This document shows positions 46,308 through 58,426 of a stretch of 64,000 nt of DNA, piece by piece (the first letter of the stretch is position 1; every line of letters begins with the position of its first letter). The stretch is taken from contig OY540817.1 of NCBI GenBank assembly GCA_961205875.1, forward strand, positions 3,073,001 to 3,137,000, read 5' to 3'. The position numbers and the translations under genes are program-made. Source of the stretch: Sialis fuliginosa. Its lineage: Eukaryota > Arthropoda > Insecta > Megaloptera > Sialidae. A model generated the notes under the pieces. It searched no databases, had not been told where the DNA came from, and saw only the letters and a program-made list of their open reading frames with translations.

Positions 46308-46559
46308 AGTAGGGTTGTTACACAAATAGGTTTTATGAAAAAATGGAAAAGTAATAATTCGTATCAATATGATTTATTTTTTAAAATTAATATTTTATTT
46401 AAAAAAACTTCTGCCATAAATAAACACCTATTTGGTATAAAAGTGTGCTTCCTTATATTAAAAAAAAAAATTAAATACAATTTTCACGTAACATGCGTCA
46501 TTTTTAAGATATTTTGAAAGAAAAATAATGATTTTGAGATACCACCTCAAATCCAAATT

Positions 46560-46700
46560 TCTTTAAAATCCGTTCAGTGGGTTATGCGTGTGACAAGAAT
46601 TTAGGCATACACGGAACGAAAAGTGTTTATTTCAACCTGAAATGGAAAGATCAAGTGAAAATTTTGAAATCGGAGACCAAAATTTTCTGCTATTTTTTTT
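46560..46700 (-). repeat. TTGCTTCCTCGCC family repeat, short fragment
   Basis: Contains ACGGAACGAAAAGTGTTT, TGGAAAGATCAAGTG and AAATTTTGAAATCGGAGA, matching the front of the family reversed. Confidence 0.55.
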
Positions 46701-48169
46701 ATTTATTAGTTTCATCGAAAACAGGTCAACATATATTTTTTTTATATACTAAAAATATACAATTATTTTCAACTAATCCACAATACAAATAATAAAACAT
46801 GCAAACTATAATAAAATCGATAAAATATGAGCTACCAACACATAAAAAACTTTGGCAGTTACCCACTAAATATTACTGTCAGATCGGATCGGTTTTATAA
46901 ATAATGTTTTAATAAACACTGATGCATTTTCAAGCTCGCTCCAGAATTGTTTATGAGATATTTTCGTTAAAAATAACCACAGCATTCTTTGATGTTGTTA
47001 ATATAAATCTCAACAGTATATGTATATATAATTTTTATGTAATGTTTCCATTTGCTTATTAAAAAGTTATTCCTCAACTGAAAGCTATGATCAACCACTT
47101 AACCCTTTCATGAACACTGATCAAACGAATATGTAAAATCAATTATTGTTAATTTAATTAGTGTTTATGTATACATATATGCATGCATATCTAATTATTA
47201 TTGGGTTTAAGTACGATTTAATTGAAAAGCTTCTTTAATGTAATTGATATAAAAAGAACAGATTAAATTGTATAACCGTTTATAGTGCTTATAAATATTT
47301 GAATTGGTTAAAGAAGTCAAATCAATTTAAAACGTTTAGAAGTTTTAAATTTAAGCTATGGATTTTTATTTTTTCAAGTACCTAGGTAAGTATTAAGAAT
47401 TTTTATTCGTATTTGTTTTTTTTTTTTGAGTATTTTAATTTCTGTATACCTATCTAGTTACACTATACTGTGCCCGCACGGATTCGCCCGCGTGGACTAC
47501 GGAATTATTGTTCAGGATTTTTGAAAAATATTGTTGAATTAAGTACAAACACGATTAATTATTATCGTAATAAAAACTAATCAAAACCTAAATTACCTAA
47601 AAAAACTTATCAGAACAAATATTACAAATAATTTTTGTTCTGTTTAAATTTAAAAGTTAATAATTGAAAACAAAATAAACAACTGCCGGCAGAGCGTATA
47701 ATCTTTCCCTCTGCCCCGCGACACTTCATCATAGTTTGCAGGAATGGCCGCGAATAATATGTTACTGTATATATATTTCACGTTATTTCCTAATCCAAAA
47801 GACCAAATTGGACATTAAGTATTTATGACGATGAAATCATTTATTTCGACATGGATTAATGTTTTGCAGGTCATAAGTCCACGTAAACAGAACCCAAATA
47901 TTTTTAATTTTCTTTGTAACATAAAAGCAGTCATTGTGGCTTAAAATAAAAGTTAGACATATGGTGTCGTGGACTTTATTTAAGATCTTTTTATTCTACA
48001 TAATTCTTTAATACATTATTTTGTTTAATATTGAACGGTTTAGGCAGCGTACTGCAAAAGAGCGCGCTGGCGGTAAACTTTTTTCCGACTTTAACGTACC
48101 TATGAATTAAAAAAAACATGTAAATCGGATAAGCGCACTAACGGACATACAGACAGACAGAGATAAATT
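46701..48169. other. AT-rich stretch with repeat fragments
   Basis: GTGCCCGCACGGATTCGCCC near 47471 looks like a reversed repeat end, and CGGTTTAGGCAGCG near 48040 recurs reversed at 51515-51535. No gene recognised. Confidence 0.4.
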
Positions 48170-48435
48170 ATATTGAAATGTTTATAACTCAGGAAAGGAG
48201 AAACTTCCCGTTGACGTAGAATCTTGAAATATGACACCAATGAAGGTCTCATAGCACAAGTAAAGAAAACAATCTGAAAATCAATAATTTTTAATTCTAT
48301 ATGGAATTATTACGTGACAGACTTATTTTTACGTTTTTTTCACACAGCGTCTACGTAAAGATACCTATTGTCAATAATTAAGTTTTATTTAACAGTACGG
48401 AACCCTCAGGGCGCAAGTCCTACTCGCAATTGTCC
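48170..48435 (-). repeat. GGTTCCGTTTTTTCATTTTG family repeat, fragment
   Basis: Shares AAGGTCTCATAGCACAAGTA, CTATTGTCAATAATTAA and GGAACCCTCAGGGCGCAAGT with 40745-41250. It shows the uninterrupted insertion site of the 19851 fold-back. Confidence 0.6.
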
Positions 48436-49084
48436 ATCTTTTTTTTTTCTTTTCTCAAGTCATTTAAAATGTTTAAAAAAACTGTTAATCAATAAAATTA
48501 ATTATACACATGCTGTAGTACCTAATACTTTTTTCCCATGTTAGACATTTTTCCAATGGTTGAATTGATTTATGAACCGCAGTTTTGTCGAGTTTACACT
48601 AAATTAATTTAATTGACTTGAAATTAGTGATTCGATTAAACATAGGGCTATTATCATTATGTAATTAATGTCAGTGTAAAAACGCTGTAAATTGTTTTTT
48701 TTACGGTTAAGAATTTTAAAGTCTATTGCAACATGTTATGTACTTGGAATAAAAAATTACATGGATACCATGGAAGTAGTTACTACATCAAGTTGTTGTC
48801 TTAAAAACAACTTACTTTATGTTTTGTTTATTTGTTATTAAATGGTGGGTATGTATTTTGTATATAGTTTTGTATGCTTGATAATAAAAATTTATTTTAT
48901 AGCGAACAATTTTTTTAAATATTTCTGGTTCTATGAAACAATTGAATTAGAATAAAATAGAGAAAACTCAACAATAAGATTTTAGTGTTTTTCTTTTTTA
49001 TGGTGGGAATCGATTATATAAGTCTTTGAGAACACATACAAACAGTTTTACAAAAATAAAGGATTTACAAAAACTTTTATTGTT

Positions 49085-49435
49085 AATCAAAGACAAGCAT
49101 GATTCTATTATTAACAATTTAATAAAACAAAAGCAATTGAAGATATCAAGTCCTAATTTTCAGTGAATGTTCTGTACTACAGAATGTTTATTTTCAGACG
49201 TATCAACTTAAAAAACGTTAAACTTTATTAGATATTACAGCTTAAAAAAAGTGTGTTTTAGCCATTTTAATCGGCATAGCGGATAAAGAAATGAATTTTT
49301 TTTTTTTCAAAATGGAGGTTGTAGGGAATTTTATAGCGATTAACTTTTATTTGAAACTTTTTTTTGTATAATAATTATTTAGACCGCTACTTAGCAAAAA
49401 TCAAAAAATCTGAAGAATTTTGCAATTGAACCATG
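49085..49435 (+). repeat. direct repeat, copy 1 (about 350 bp)
   Basis: Shares AACAATTTAATAAAACAA, GAGGTTGTAGGGAATTTTAT and TTTTGCAATTGAACCATG with 50515-50855 in the same orientation. Confidence 0.65.
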
Positions 49436-49939
49436 GATAACTCCTGTCGCGGACAACCAAAATCGGAGCAAACTTAGGGTATTATTCTACACCGCTTTTG
49501 TAACATAAACTGTAAGTATTAAAACTGTACGCAAAAATAAACTTTTTTAGCATCCACATCCTGAACTAATACAGATAAGTCGTACTTTAATTTTTCACAA
49601 GAAAACTAAAAATAATTTTTATCTACGAAATTTACTACTAGCGCATTAGACCCGATGTTACCCGAGGATATAAATTTAATTTGTAATAAACCTATTAAAT
49701 ATTGTTTTAATTTATCGCTAACTACGACTTCGTTAAAACACAAATTATACACCTATACCTTCCTCGTGAAACACTCTATCTACAGATTAGTGGAAACCGG
49801 AATAAAATCCGTTCAGTAGTTACTGAGAAAATCGTGCACAGGCACACAGACAAACGCGGTGAGGGACTTTATTTTATACTATCTTGTTGTATAAAAAAAT
49901 CACCAGATTACGAAGATGATATAAAGTTCTATTTATCTT

Positions 49940-50064
49940 AACATAAAATATATGTAGTCAAATTAGTCAGTCATATTTATGTGAAAGAAGTCGGACTTTT
50001 ATCTATTCGCTACAGTCAAACGCATAGCAAGTGTGTTCCGGGACTCATCGTTAATTATGAATGC
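49940..50064 (+). promoter_or_regulatory. speculative core promoter / 5' exon
   Basis: AAAATATATG at about 49945 lies roughly 25 bases before TCAGTC (49967), the insect initiator consensus. Less repetitive sequence follows, including CGCATAGCAAGTGTGTTCCG, then a GAA-rich run. No coding start fits and the donor GCA|GTGAGA at 50064 is weak. The 83-codon frame across here starts at a GTG and shows no motif. Confidence 0.25.
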
Positions 50065-50514
50065 AGTGAGAAACAAGTCAAGAAGAAGAAGAAGAAAACA
50101 AGAAACAGTTGCCGCCTGTTATGTTACATCAGCGCCACATATATTTATAAAATATCTAACCATCTGGTTATTATTATAACATTATGTATTTTCCGCGGTC
50201 TAAATATTTATACGAATGCACTTTATTATTAGAAGTGTGAAAATTTGATTTCCGAAGTTTATTTCAAAGGAAAGGGGTATATTGGTCATTGTGAGTTCAA
50301 ATCTGAAGGATCGCCGTTAAATTGGGGCTGAATGAGACAGATCGCGATGGACCAAGTCACGAAAAAATCAAGGCTTTGAAAATAATTTTTGTTTAATGTT
50401 TGATAAAAATGTGTTGAATCTACTAGAAATAGAATTATATTTTGAAATAAATTAAACTAGAATTTATGTTTTATATTAAAAAAAAACTTTCATTCTTAAT
50501 TAATTCTTAATAAT

Positions 50515-50855
50515 TAAAGACAAACATGATTCCTTTATTAACAATTTAATAAAACAATATCAATTATATTAATTCTTTACTATAGGTACAATGTACATAA
50601 TGGTTATTTTCCAGGGATATCGACTTAAATTAAAATTTATTAGTTATTAAAGCTTAATAAAAGCTAGTTTTAACCACTTTTTTCACTTTAGCGGATAAAC
50701 AAACTATTTTTTCTTTTTTAAATGAGGGTTGTAGGAAATTTTATAGTGAACAACTTTTTGTTGAAAACTTTTTTTTGTATATTGCTTATTTGAATCGCTA
50801 TTAAGCAAAAATAAAAAAAACAGATAAATTTTGCAATTAAACCATGATTTAAAGT
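50515..50855 (+). repeat. direct repeat, copy 2 (about 350 bp)
   Basis: Diverged copy of 49085-49435 about 1.4 kb downstream. No termini defined. Confidence 0.65.
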
Positions 50856-51308
50856 TTAAATCATTGTTGTGCCCTTCGTTGTTTAACTATGAAAATAATC
50901 AATTTGTTTAAAAATATAATCCACCACCTAAACAAATCCTCCCTCAAGTGTTTGTATTTATTCTTTGCCCCAAGCCCTCAAACAGTGCTGCTTAACTACA
51001 CCACTGACAGTGAGAAAATATCTTAATATAGAATAAAACTGTCAATATATACCATCAGAATTCTTCAGAAGGAGAATTATGATATCCTCTGATGTATACC
51101 AATAATTATAAATGTCAAAAACTATAAGAAAGCTGTTAAAATAATACATCTACCTAATATCTATCCATGATAGGTTTTATTTATCTCCAAGAGTTTAAAT
51201 GGGTTTAATTGGGTTCTTAATGTACCAATATATTTCTCCAATAACCAAAACGTGATATTTTCTCTAAATTCATAGATCATAAATATCATAAAAGATCTTA
51301 AAATATCT

Positions 51309-51655
51309 TCTATATTATAAAACGCAACGTCTCTCTGTCTATCTGTCCGTTAGTGCGCTTATCACTCAAGAACCACTTATCCGATTTACGTGTTTTTTTT
51401 TAATTCATAAATATGTTCTATTCCCAGTTACGTTAGGTAACATAAGGAATAAGCAATGACGATAATAGTAAATCAAGTCGGAAAAAATTTGCCGCAGCGC
51501 GCTCTTTTGCAATACGCTGCCTAAACCGTTAAACATTGAACAATATAATATAGTAAATAATTATGTACAATAAAAAAATCTAAAATAAACTCCGCAATAC
51601 CATATATCTAACTTTTATATTTAAGCGAGCCAAGCCGCGGGCACAGTGAGTATTA
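51309..51655 (+). mobile_element. possible degenerate Helitron-like repeat
   Basis: Starts TCTATATTATAAAACGCAAC with CTCTCTGTCTATCTGTCCG and ends near AAGCCGCGGGCACAGTGAGT, a diverged form of the usual GCGGG-ACAGCTAGT ending. Part of the middle (CGCTGCCTAAACCGTTAAAC) recurs reversed near 48037-48060. Confidence 0.4.
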
Positions 51656-52009
51656 TAAAAATATATTATTCATGCGATTACAAATGTAACATCAGGGGGA
51701 TTCTTTTTTTAAATCATAACAATTGACGTTAATCATAAACGTATAATACAATCAGGATAAAATATTAAATATACGTGGGTATCAAGTGCTTGAAAAATTC
51801 AAACCATATGGGACAATAACCACAAAATAAGAATACGCTTATGCATTACATCTAGTATCTAGTGACAACAGATGATCATAGTGTGAAGGGGTGATTTGAT
51901 GAGGGTTAACTTTACCAACCCCAAACCTTTTTTTCACGGCTTATAAGTTTAAATAAATAAATTTATAGTAATCTCTTGTTATACTATCATATTTACCTTA
52001 TGAATTTTA

Positions 52010-54780
52010 CAGGGCCGTAACTAGAAGCTCGGGGGCCCCGAGGCAAGAGGTGGCTGAGGGCCCCCCAGAATATGGAAAAAGAAAAATTGAATACCTTTTT
52101 TTATCATACACTGCTTGTCACAATTAGTGGGACACTTTTTCAATGTAACACAGTTTTGGTAAAAATTGTCATATTAATATGAAAATTCATAAAAATCATT
52201 AGTGTGGTGTTGTTTCCAAGCCCGAAGAGTAAAAACTTTGTGCGTGTATCGATAGCGGGTGTACAACCCTTGGAGGGGTGAAAAATGGAAAGTGACAATT
52301 TCAAGTATTGAAAAAAAAGTTTAAAAACTATTTATTCCAAGATAATGATAAAATTCACATTAATTTTTATACGTAGAACTTATTTGAACCCTAAAGGTAT
52401 AAATTATTTTTTTTAAATCAATATTTAATTCAATTTACCACCTGTTATCATCCCCTAAATTTAGGTTATTAGAAATATAGGAAAATATGAAAGAAATTTT
52501 AAAAATCTTCAAGGGTTGTTAGAAATAATCACAATAAATATAAATTTACAATTTCAATAAAATCCAGTAATTTTCAACCACTTTTCTACCCTTTAATAAT
52601 CAACCCCCTGTGTATTACAATTAATTCGAACAACGTAAGTAAAGATAAATTTTTGAAATTTACAAAATAGGTAGTAAACTGTATATACAACGGTACTGTA
52701 TGTTAAAAAACACAAATAAATTATAAGGGTAGGCTTCAACCCTTAAATACTAAACCGCCCCAAATAGTAGGGTAGAATATTAAATTTAAGTGTGATTTTA
52801 TAAGAAATCAATTAATGCTCTTATTTGAAGATTTTTGTAAAAATTTTGTGCACCACAATTCACCCCTACGGATGTAGCTACCCTAAATTTTAAAAATATA
52901 CACTTTTTTTAAAACATCGTATCTAAAAATTCAGTGGAATTTTTTTGTCATCCTTTCGTAATATAAAAGATCGACATTTGATCTGTCTACACTGGTAAAA
53001 TTAAAACAATACACTATCAGGAACTACCCTTAAATTCATATTTCTTAAAAATAAAATAAATTTTATTTCAATTAATATTGAAAATATAGGTATCTATGGA
53101 AATTAATAGACAATTTACGAGTTTTTTGTAAGTTTGGCTCAAATTAATTCAATCGTTTTGAGACGTTTCTGATAATGTATTGTTTTAATTTTACCCGTAA
53201 TGAAAGAACAAATGTCGGCCTTTTATATTACGAAAGGATGTAACAAAAATACCACGGACTGTCTAGATACCATATTTAAAAAAATGTGTATATTTTTTTA
53301 AATTGAGGGTACCTATATCCGTAGGGGTGAATTGTGGTGCATAAAATTTTCAAAAAAATTGTTAAATAACAGCTTTAATTGATTTTTCATAAAATCACAA
53401 TTGAATTCAATTTACAACCCTGTTATCGGGGGTGATTTAGTTTTTAAGGGTTGATAACTACCCTTATAACTTATTTGTGTTTTTTAACATACAATTCTGT
53501 TGTATACACAGTTTACTACACATTTAGTAAATTTCAACGTCTCTGAATGATTGAATTAATTTGAGCCAAACTTATGAAAAACTCATAAATTGTCTATTAA
53601 TTTCCATAGATATCTATATTTTCAATATTAATTGAAATAAAATTTATTTTATTTTTAAGAAATATGAATTTAAGGGTAGTTCCTGATAGTGTATTGTTTT
53701 AATTTTACCAGTGTAGACAGATCAAATGTCGATCTTTTATATTACGAAAGGATGACAAAAAAATTCCACTGAATTTTTAGATACGATGTTTTAAAAAAAG
53801 TGTATATTTTTAAAATTTAGGGTAGCTACATCCGTAGGGGTGAATTGTGGTGCACAAAATTTTTACAAAAATCTTCAAATAAGAGCATTAATTGATTTCT
53901 TATAAAATCACACTTAAATTTAATATTCTACCCTACTATTTGGGGCGGTTTAGTATTTAAGGGTTGAAGCCTACCCTTATAATTTATTTGTGTTTTTTAA
54001 CATACAGTACCGTTGTATATACAGTTTACTACCTATTTTGTAAATTTCAAAAATTTATCTTTACTTACGTTGTTCGAATTAATTGTAATACACAGGGGGT
54101 TGATTATTAAAGGGTAGAAAAGTGGTTGAAAATTACTGGATTTTATTGAAATTGTAAATTTATATTTATTGTGATTATTTCTAACAACCCTTGAAGATTT
54201 TTAAAATTTCTTTCATATTTTCCTATATTTCTAATAACCTAAATTTAGGGGATGATAACAGGTGGTAAATTGAATTAAAAATTGATTTAAAAAAATTATT
54301 TATACCTTTAGGGTTCAAATAAGTTCTACGTATAAAAATTAATGTGAATTTTTATCATTATCTTGGAATAAATAGTTTTTAAACTTTTTTTTCAATACTT
54401 GAAATTGTCACTTTCCATTTTTCACCCCTCCAAGGGTTGTACACCCGCTATCGATGCACGCACAAAGTTTTTACTCTTCGGGATTGGAAACAACACCACA
54501 CTAATGATTTTTATGAATTTTCATATTAATATGACAATTTTTACTAAAACTGTGTTACATTGAAAAAGTGTCCCACTAATTGTGACAAGCAGTGTAGTTA
54601 ACAAACTGTACTCTACTCCTTTTTAGTAAAAAAAAGAAGGTCATTCAATTAGTATTAATTGAAGACCTTTTTTTGCTCCTAACTTATACAATTTTTCCTA
54701 TTTACTTACTTCCTCCAATTTTTACGCTGCGAGGGCCCCGGGGCACTGCCCCGGCTGCCCCGGTGGTAGTTACGGCCCTG
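52010..54780. mobile_element. hAT-type MITE split by a 2.5-kb fold-back
   Basis: CAGGGCCGTAACTAGAAG at the left and TAGTTACGGCCCTG at the right; flanks GAATTTTA and TGATTTTA (6/8). Subterminal GGGGCCCC blocks match 20622 and 29531. About 290 bases belong to this element; the rest is the insertion at 52109-54594. Confidence 0.83.
52109..54594. mobile_element. giant Tc1-type fold-back element
   Basis: Starts CACTGCTTGTCACAATTAGT and ends with its exact complement, TA on both sides. The left arm (52109-53166) and right arm (about 53536-54594) are inverted copies with only scattered differences. The 369-base centre is not unique: 53176-53535 is a diverged direct copy of right-arm text near 53690-54030 (TTTTATATTACGAAAGGATG, CCGTAGGGGTGAATTGTGGT). 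No ORF longer than chance. Confidence 0.9.
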
Positions 54781-54864
54781 TGATTTTAGTTTATGAGAAA
54801 TATACGTAAACGTATAATATTTCATTTATGATGTCATGGTGTTAGAAATTATGTCAAGATTTTA

Positions 54865-55195
54865 TTTCCTCGCCATATCAAAGATACGAGAAGCTTTGCG
54901 ATCATTTTTCATTGAGAAAAAAAATTGTTTTCTGTTTTCAAAATTTTCATTCTTTCCGTTTCAGGTCAAGACAAACACTTTTTCCGAGTCTGTCTGTGTA
55001 TCTGTCCCCTGAATCCTTGTCACACGCATAACTCATAAACCACTAGACTGATATTAACGAAAATTGGTTGGTTGATTGGGTCTGGCTTGAGGATGGTCCC
55101 ATTTAAAAATCATTAAAATCGTGTGTAAGAGAGAGGGGTGACATCACAAAATAATTAGTTTTCATGATATCTCACGACACATGTTACGTTTTGTA
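54865..55195 (+). repeat. TTGCTTCCTCGCC family repeat, copy D (truncated)
   Basis: Forward front half only. Together with copy E on the other strand it forms a large imperfect fold-back across 54865-55709. Confidence 0.65.
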
Positions 55196-55220
55196 CATAT
55201 TAGTACAGTCAAAGCGTCGT

Positions 55221-55709
55221 AAAAAAACATCTACCAAGTAAATGCACAGTGCTTCCTCGTGCTAAATTCACCATAGGTAGTTAATTATTGAATAATTTAA
55301 ATAAAAACCTATAGTGTTTAGATAAATTGCCTGGAATTGGTTAACCATTTAATTTTTATTCAATTTCACAAAAAAAAATTGTTCGAAATTTTTCTTAAAT
55401 CGCACCTGATAATGTTTTCGTATATTTTTAATTTTTTGACAATTTCAATCTAAATCTAAATTTATGCAAACATCAATTCAACAATATCGGTTCAGTGATT
55501 CATGAGTTATGCGTGTGACAAGGATTCAGGGGACAGACACACACACACACGGACGGACATACAGACAGACAGACACGGAACGAAAAGTGTTTGTCTTGAC
55601 GTAAAACGGAAAGATCATTTTAAAATTTTTAAATCGGAGAACATTTTTTTTGTCTCAATCTGAAACGATCACAAAGCTTCTCGTATCTTCGATATTGCGA
55701 GGAAGCAAT
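55221..55709 (-). repeat. TTGCTTCCTCGCC family repeat, copy E (reversed)
   Basis: Reversed copy with an internal deletion, lying just inside the left end of the TA-flanked element at 55206. Confidence 0.65.
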
Positions 55710-56181
55710 AAATAAGTTAAATTAGGAAACGTTCTACAAAAAAGCTAAAAACATTTTTTTGTAAGACTGCCTCAAAGATTTTCATCCCCTAATTTTTCAT
55801 CTTTTTAGCTCATAGCTTTTTTATTATTAATGAAAACGCCAAGAAGTTACTAATAACAGTTACAGAGAATTAGTATACCTACAAAAATTCCCTTTACATT
55901 GTTTTCAAAACTGCTCCAAAAAGGCATCTTCACAGTCCCGAAAACTCAGTGTTAGACTCACGACCGACTCCCGTAAGAAACCCCCCAAAAAAAAATCGCT
56001 ACCTATCCAAAATGTACGGTTAAAGGCTCTGTCAAACAGGAGGCGGGCAGCCGCGAACCTATATCATGTATTTTGCATTACCCTGGTCAAACAGAAAGCG
56101 GACTATCGCGGCGGACAAGTTCAGTCCGCCGCGGATAGGTTGTAAATTTTTACAGAGTTCGCGCGCTGACTGGATGGCAAA

Positions 56182-56232
56182 ATGAGTAAAAGAGAAGATA
56201 TTGATGAAAAGTTGATTGATCTTGTGCGGTAG
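56182..56232 (+). pseudogene. MADF-like protein start of the Harbinger element
   Basis: ATG at 56182 gives MSKREDIDEKLIDLVR, then a TAG at 56230, then CSCLYD in the same frame. LIDLVR-CSCLYD resembles the first helix of a MADF DNA-binding domain, the usual partner protein of insect Harbinger transposons. Truncated and nonsense-interrupted. Confidence 0.55.
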
Positions 56233-56328
56233 TGCAGTTGTTTATATGACTTCGCTTCAGTATTTAGCTCGAAAAACAACCCTCTCGAACGTAGAATGCC
56301 TATTCACTACATATATAAAATGCCTGCA

Positions 56329-56424
56329 TTATGCACATTGACTATGGCATACCCATTTCCTTTTTCGCCTTGCTGCTGAACTCACAGCTAAGAAAGAAGT
56401 GAAGTCAGACGAACTGCTGGACAT
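56329..56424 (-). pseudogene. Harbinger transposase start
   Basis: On the - strand, ATG at 56422-56424 gives MSSSSSDFTSFLAVSSAARR followed by KRKWVCHS. A Ser-rich start followed by RRKRKW is common at the N-terminus of Harbinger transposases. The catalytic part is deleted. Confidence 0.5.
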
Positions 56425-56544
56425 GATGATCACTATATGAAGAAAGAATTTACACTTGTTCGCCGTCACTTGCGCGTTCTGTTTGACCACCTTAGTCCGC
56501 TTCCTGTTTGACAGAGCCTTAAATGACGCTTTGACTGTACTATA

Positions 56545-57740
56545 GCCCAATCATTTTAGATTTTTTCACGAAAAAAACTGCCTAGTCGAAACTTTTGACG
56601 CAATTATGTGTACCCGGTGGAGTAGATGATGAAATCACATTCTTGCCCATAAATTAGTTACCGGAAGTATCCGCCATCTTGGATTTTGTGTTTTTGTCGA
56701 TTTTAACGCGTATTTTGCATTTCTCGATAAAAAGGTTAATAACAATTTTATAGAAAATTTAATTCTCTACAATCTTTATAAAGTCAATATTGTTGAAAAA
56801 ACATTATTTATTGCTAATAATAAGCAAAAACTGTTAAAAATTAGATGAGTGGCGCAGTTTTTTCAACTTTTATACCATTTTTATTGAAAATAAGTGGCAC
56901 ATTTAAATGACAAAGTTGTAGAGGACTCAATTCCCGACAGCTTTTGTACAAACAAGTTTTTCGTACGACGTGTAGATGACGGTCGAGAATGCGCTCAACA
57001 CAGCTACGATTTTGTATGGTTGAGCCTGAATATGGATTATTTTTCAGAAAAAAATAATAATTTGGCAACACTGTCACTGAATCAAAAAATTAGTAGACGT
57101 TAATGTAGAGGTTAAAAAATGACATTGGAAGACTTGAAACATTACAGGGTGTTCCATTTAAAAAAAAATTGTTTTTGTTATAGGGTAAAAATAGGACACC
57201 CTGTATTTTTGAAAATAATTTTACGACGTTAATCTTTTCAAACCAATAATATCATGTACCAAACTTTTTTTTCTATTTCCTACGGGAAGTGCGCTAAGAA
57301 AGCCGGACTCACTATTGAACTATCCTGCACAAAAGCTGTTGGGAATTGAGTCCTCTACAACTTTGTCATTTAAATATGCCACTTATTTTCAATAAAAATG
57401 GTATAAAAGTTGAAAAAACTGCGCCACTCTTCTAATTTTTAACAGTTTTTGCTTATTATTAGCAATAAAAATGTTTTTTCAACAATATTGACTTTATAAA
57501 GATTGTAGAGAATTAAATTTTCTATAAAATTGTTATTAACCTTTTTATCGAGAAATGCAAAATACGCGTTAAAATCGACAAAAACACAAAATCCAAGATG
57601 GCGGACACTTCCGGTAACTAATTTATGGGCAAAAATGTGATTTCATCATCTACTCCGCCGGGGACACACAACTGTGTCAAAAGTTTCGACTAGGCAGTTT
57701 TTTTGCATCTTACATCGAATTTGATCTAAAATGATCGGGC
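56545..57740. mobile_element. fold-back element with GCCCRATCATTTTAGAT ends
   Basis: Left arm (56545 to about 56951) and right arm (about 57327-57740) are inverted copies, with TA or TATA outside. Shared blocks include ACTTTTGACRCA, AACGCGTATTTTGCATTTCT, AAAGTTGTAGAGGACTCAAT. The centre holds a smaller inverted repeat ACAGGGTGTTCC/GGACACCCTGT at 57146-57205. Opposing short frames over the arms are by-products. Confidence 0.85.
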
Positions 57741-57742
57741 TA

Positions 57743-58426
57743 TATATTAAATTTCAATTTTCACGTTTGCATAGCAGAAAAATTTGGAACCGAACTCGTA
57801 TTGCAATCAGTGTAAACCCGGCTTAACTGTGTATACTACCTATGATATTTTCACCGCAATGTTTACTCGTGTGCCGATGATAACACAGAGCTCTGGTCCC
57901 GTGTAATGTTTATCTATAACGTGTGTGCGTACGTCTGTGTATGTTTAATGTTTATCTTGTTATAGTTTTTATACCGACGATGATGATACGTATCTGCAGA
58001 GTTTAAAATCCGCGTTGAGTAAATATGTAGCGGGTATTTTGTAACCAACCGTAAGATTTCTAGTGTATGTAATAAAACCCGTATATGTATGTTTACACTG
58101 ACGAAATTGAACCTAATTTCGTCGGTGTAAACAAAAATGTCAACATTCCAGACCTGTAAACAAAATAAGGATTAATTAAATTTTATTGGACTTGTTCCTG
58201 AAAGAACGTGTTAATGTCGACTTCCTTTTTCGATAAAACTTGGAAAAATAAAAGTGTTGATAATGCTTGAATTAGCATATTATTTAATACGCACGGAAAA
58301 AATTGTATTAGAAAAATTAACATATAAATAATGGTCAAGATAATTTGATAATATGAGAAATATTATACAATTGTATCCAAATTTTTTAAAATAAAGTAAA
58401 ATGTAAAAAAATACATATATTGCAAG
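57743..58426. other. less repetitive stretch with an 18-bp-arm hairpin
   Basis: 57780-58020 has more mixed base use than its surroundings, with no supported frame. GTTTACACTGACGAAATT at 58091 pairs exactly or nearly with the segment ending at 58132, leaving a 6-base loop. Confidence 0.5.

Larger units (their letters stand above)
56024..56519. mobile_element. PIF/Harbinger-type element with divergent gene starts
   Basis: AGGCTCTGTCAAACAGG at the left and CCTGTTTGACAGAGCCT at the right, with TAA on both sides (56021-56023, 56520-56522). A second GTCAAACAGAAAGCGG motif lies inside each end. It carries remnants of two short coding starts, one per strand. 496 bases. Confidence 0.85.
55206..56537. 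mobile_element. TA-flanked element with CAGTCAAAGCGTC ends
   Basis: CAGTCAAAGCGTCGT at the left and its near-complement TGACGCTTTGACTG at the right, TA outside. It contains repeat copy E near its left end and a Harbinger-type element directly inside its right end. Confidence 0.72.

Noticed and set aside
49981-50232. 83-codon frame with a lysine run
   Set aside because: It begins at GTG and an ATG just upstream is followed by a stop; no domain, no splice support. Kept only as a possible promoter region.
52109-54594. CRISPR-like or satellite array
   Set aside because: Repeats are two long inverted arms plus a diverged copy, with no short regular spacer pattern.
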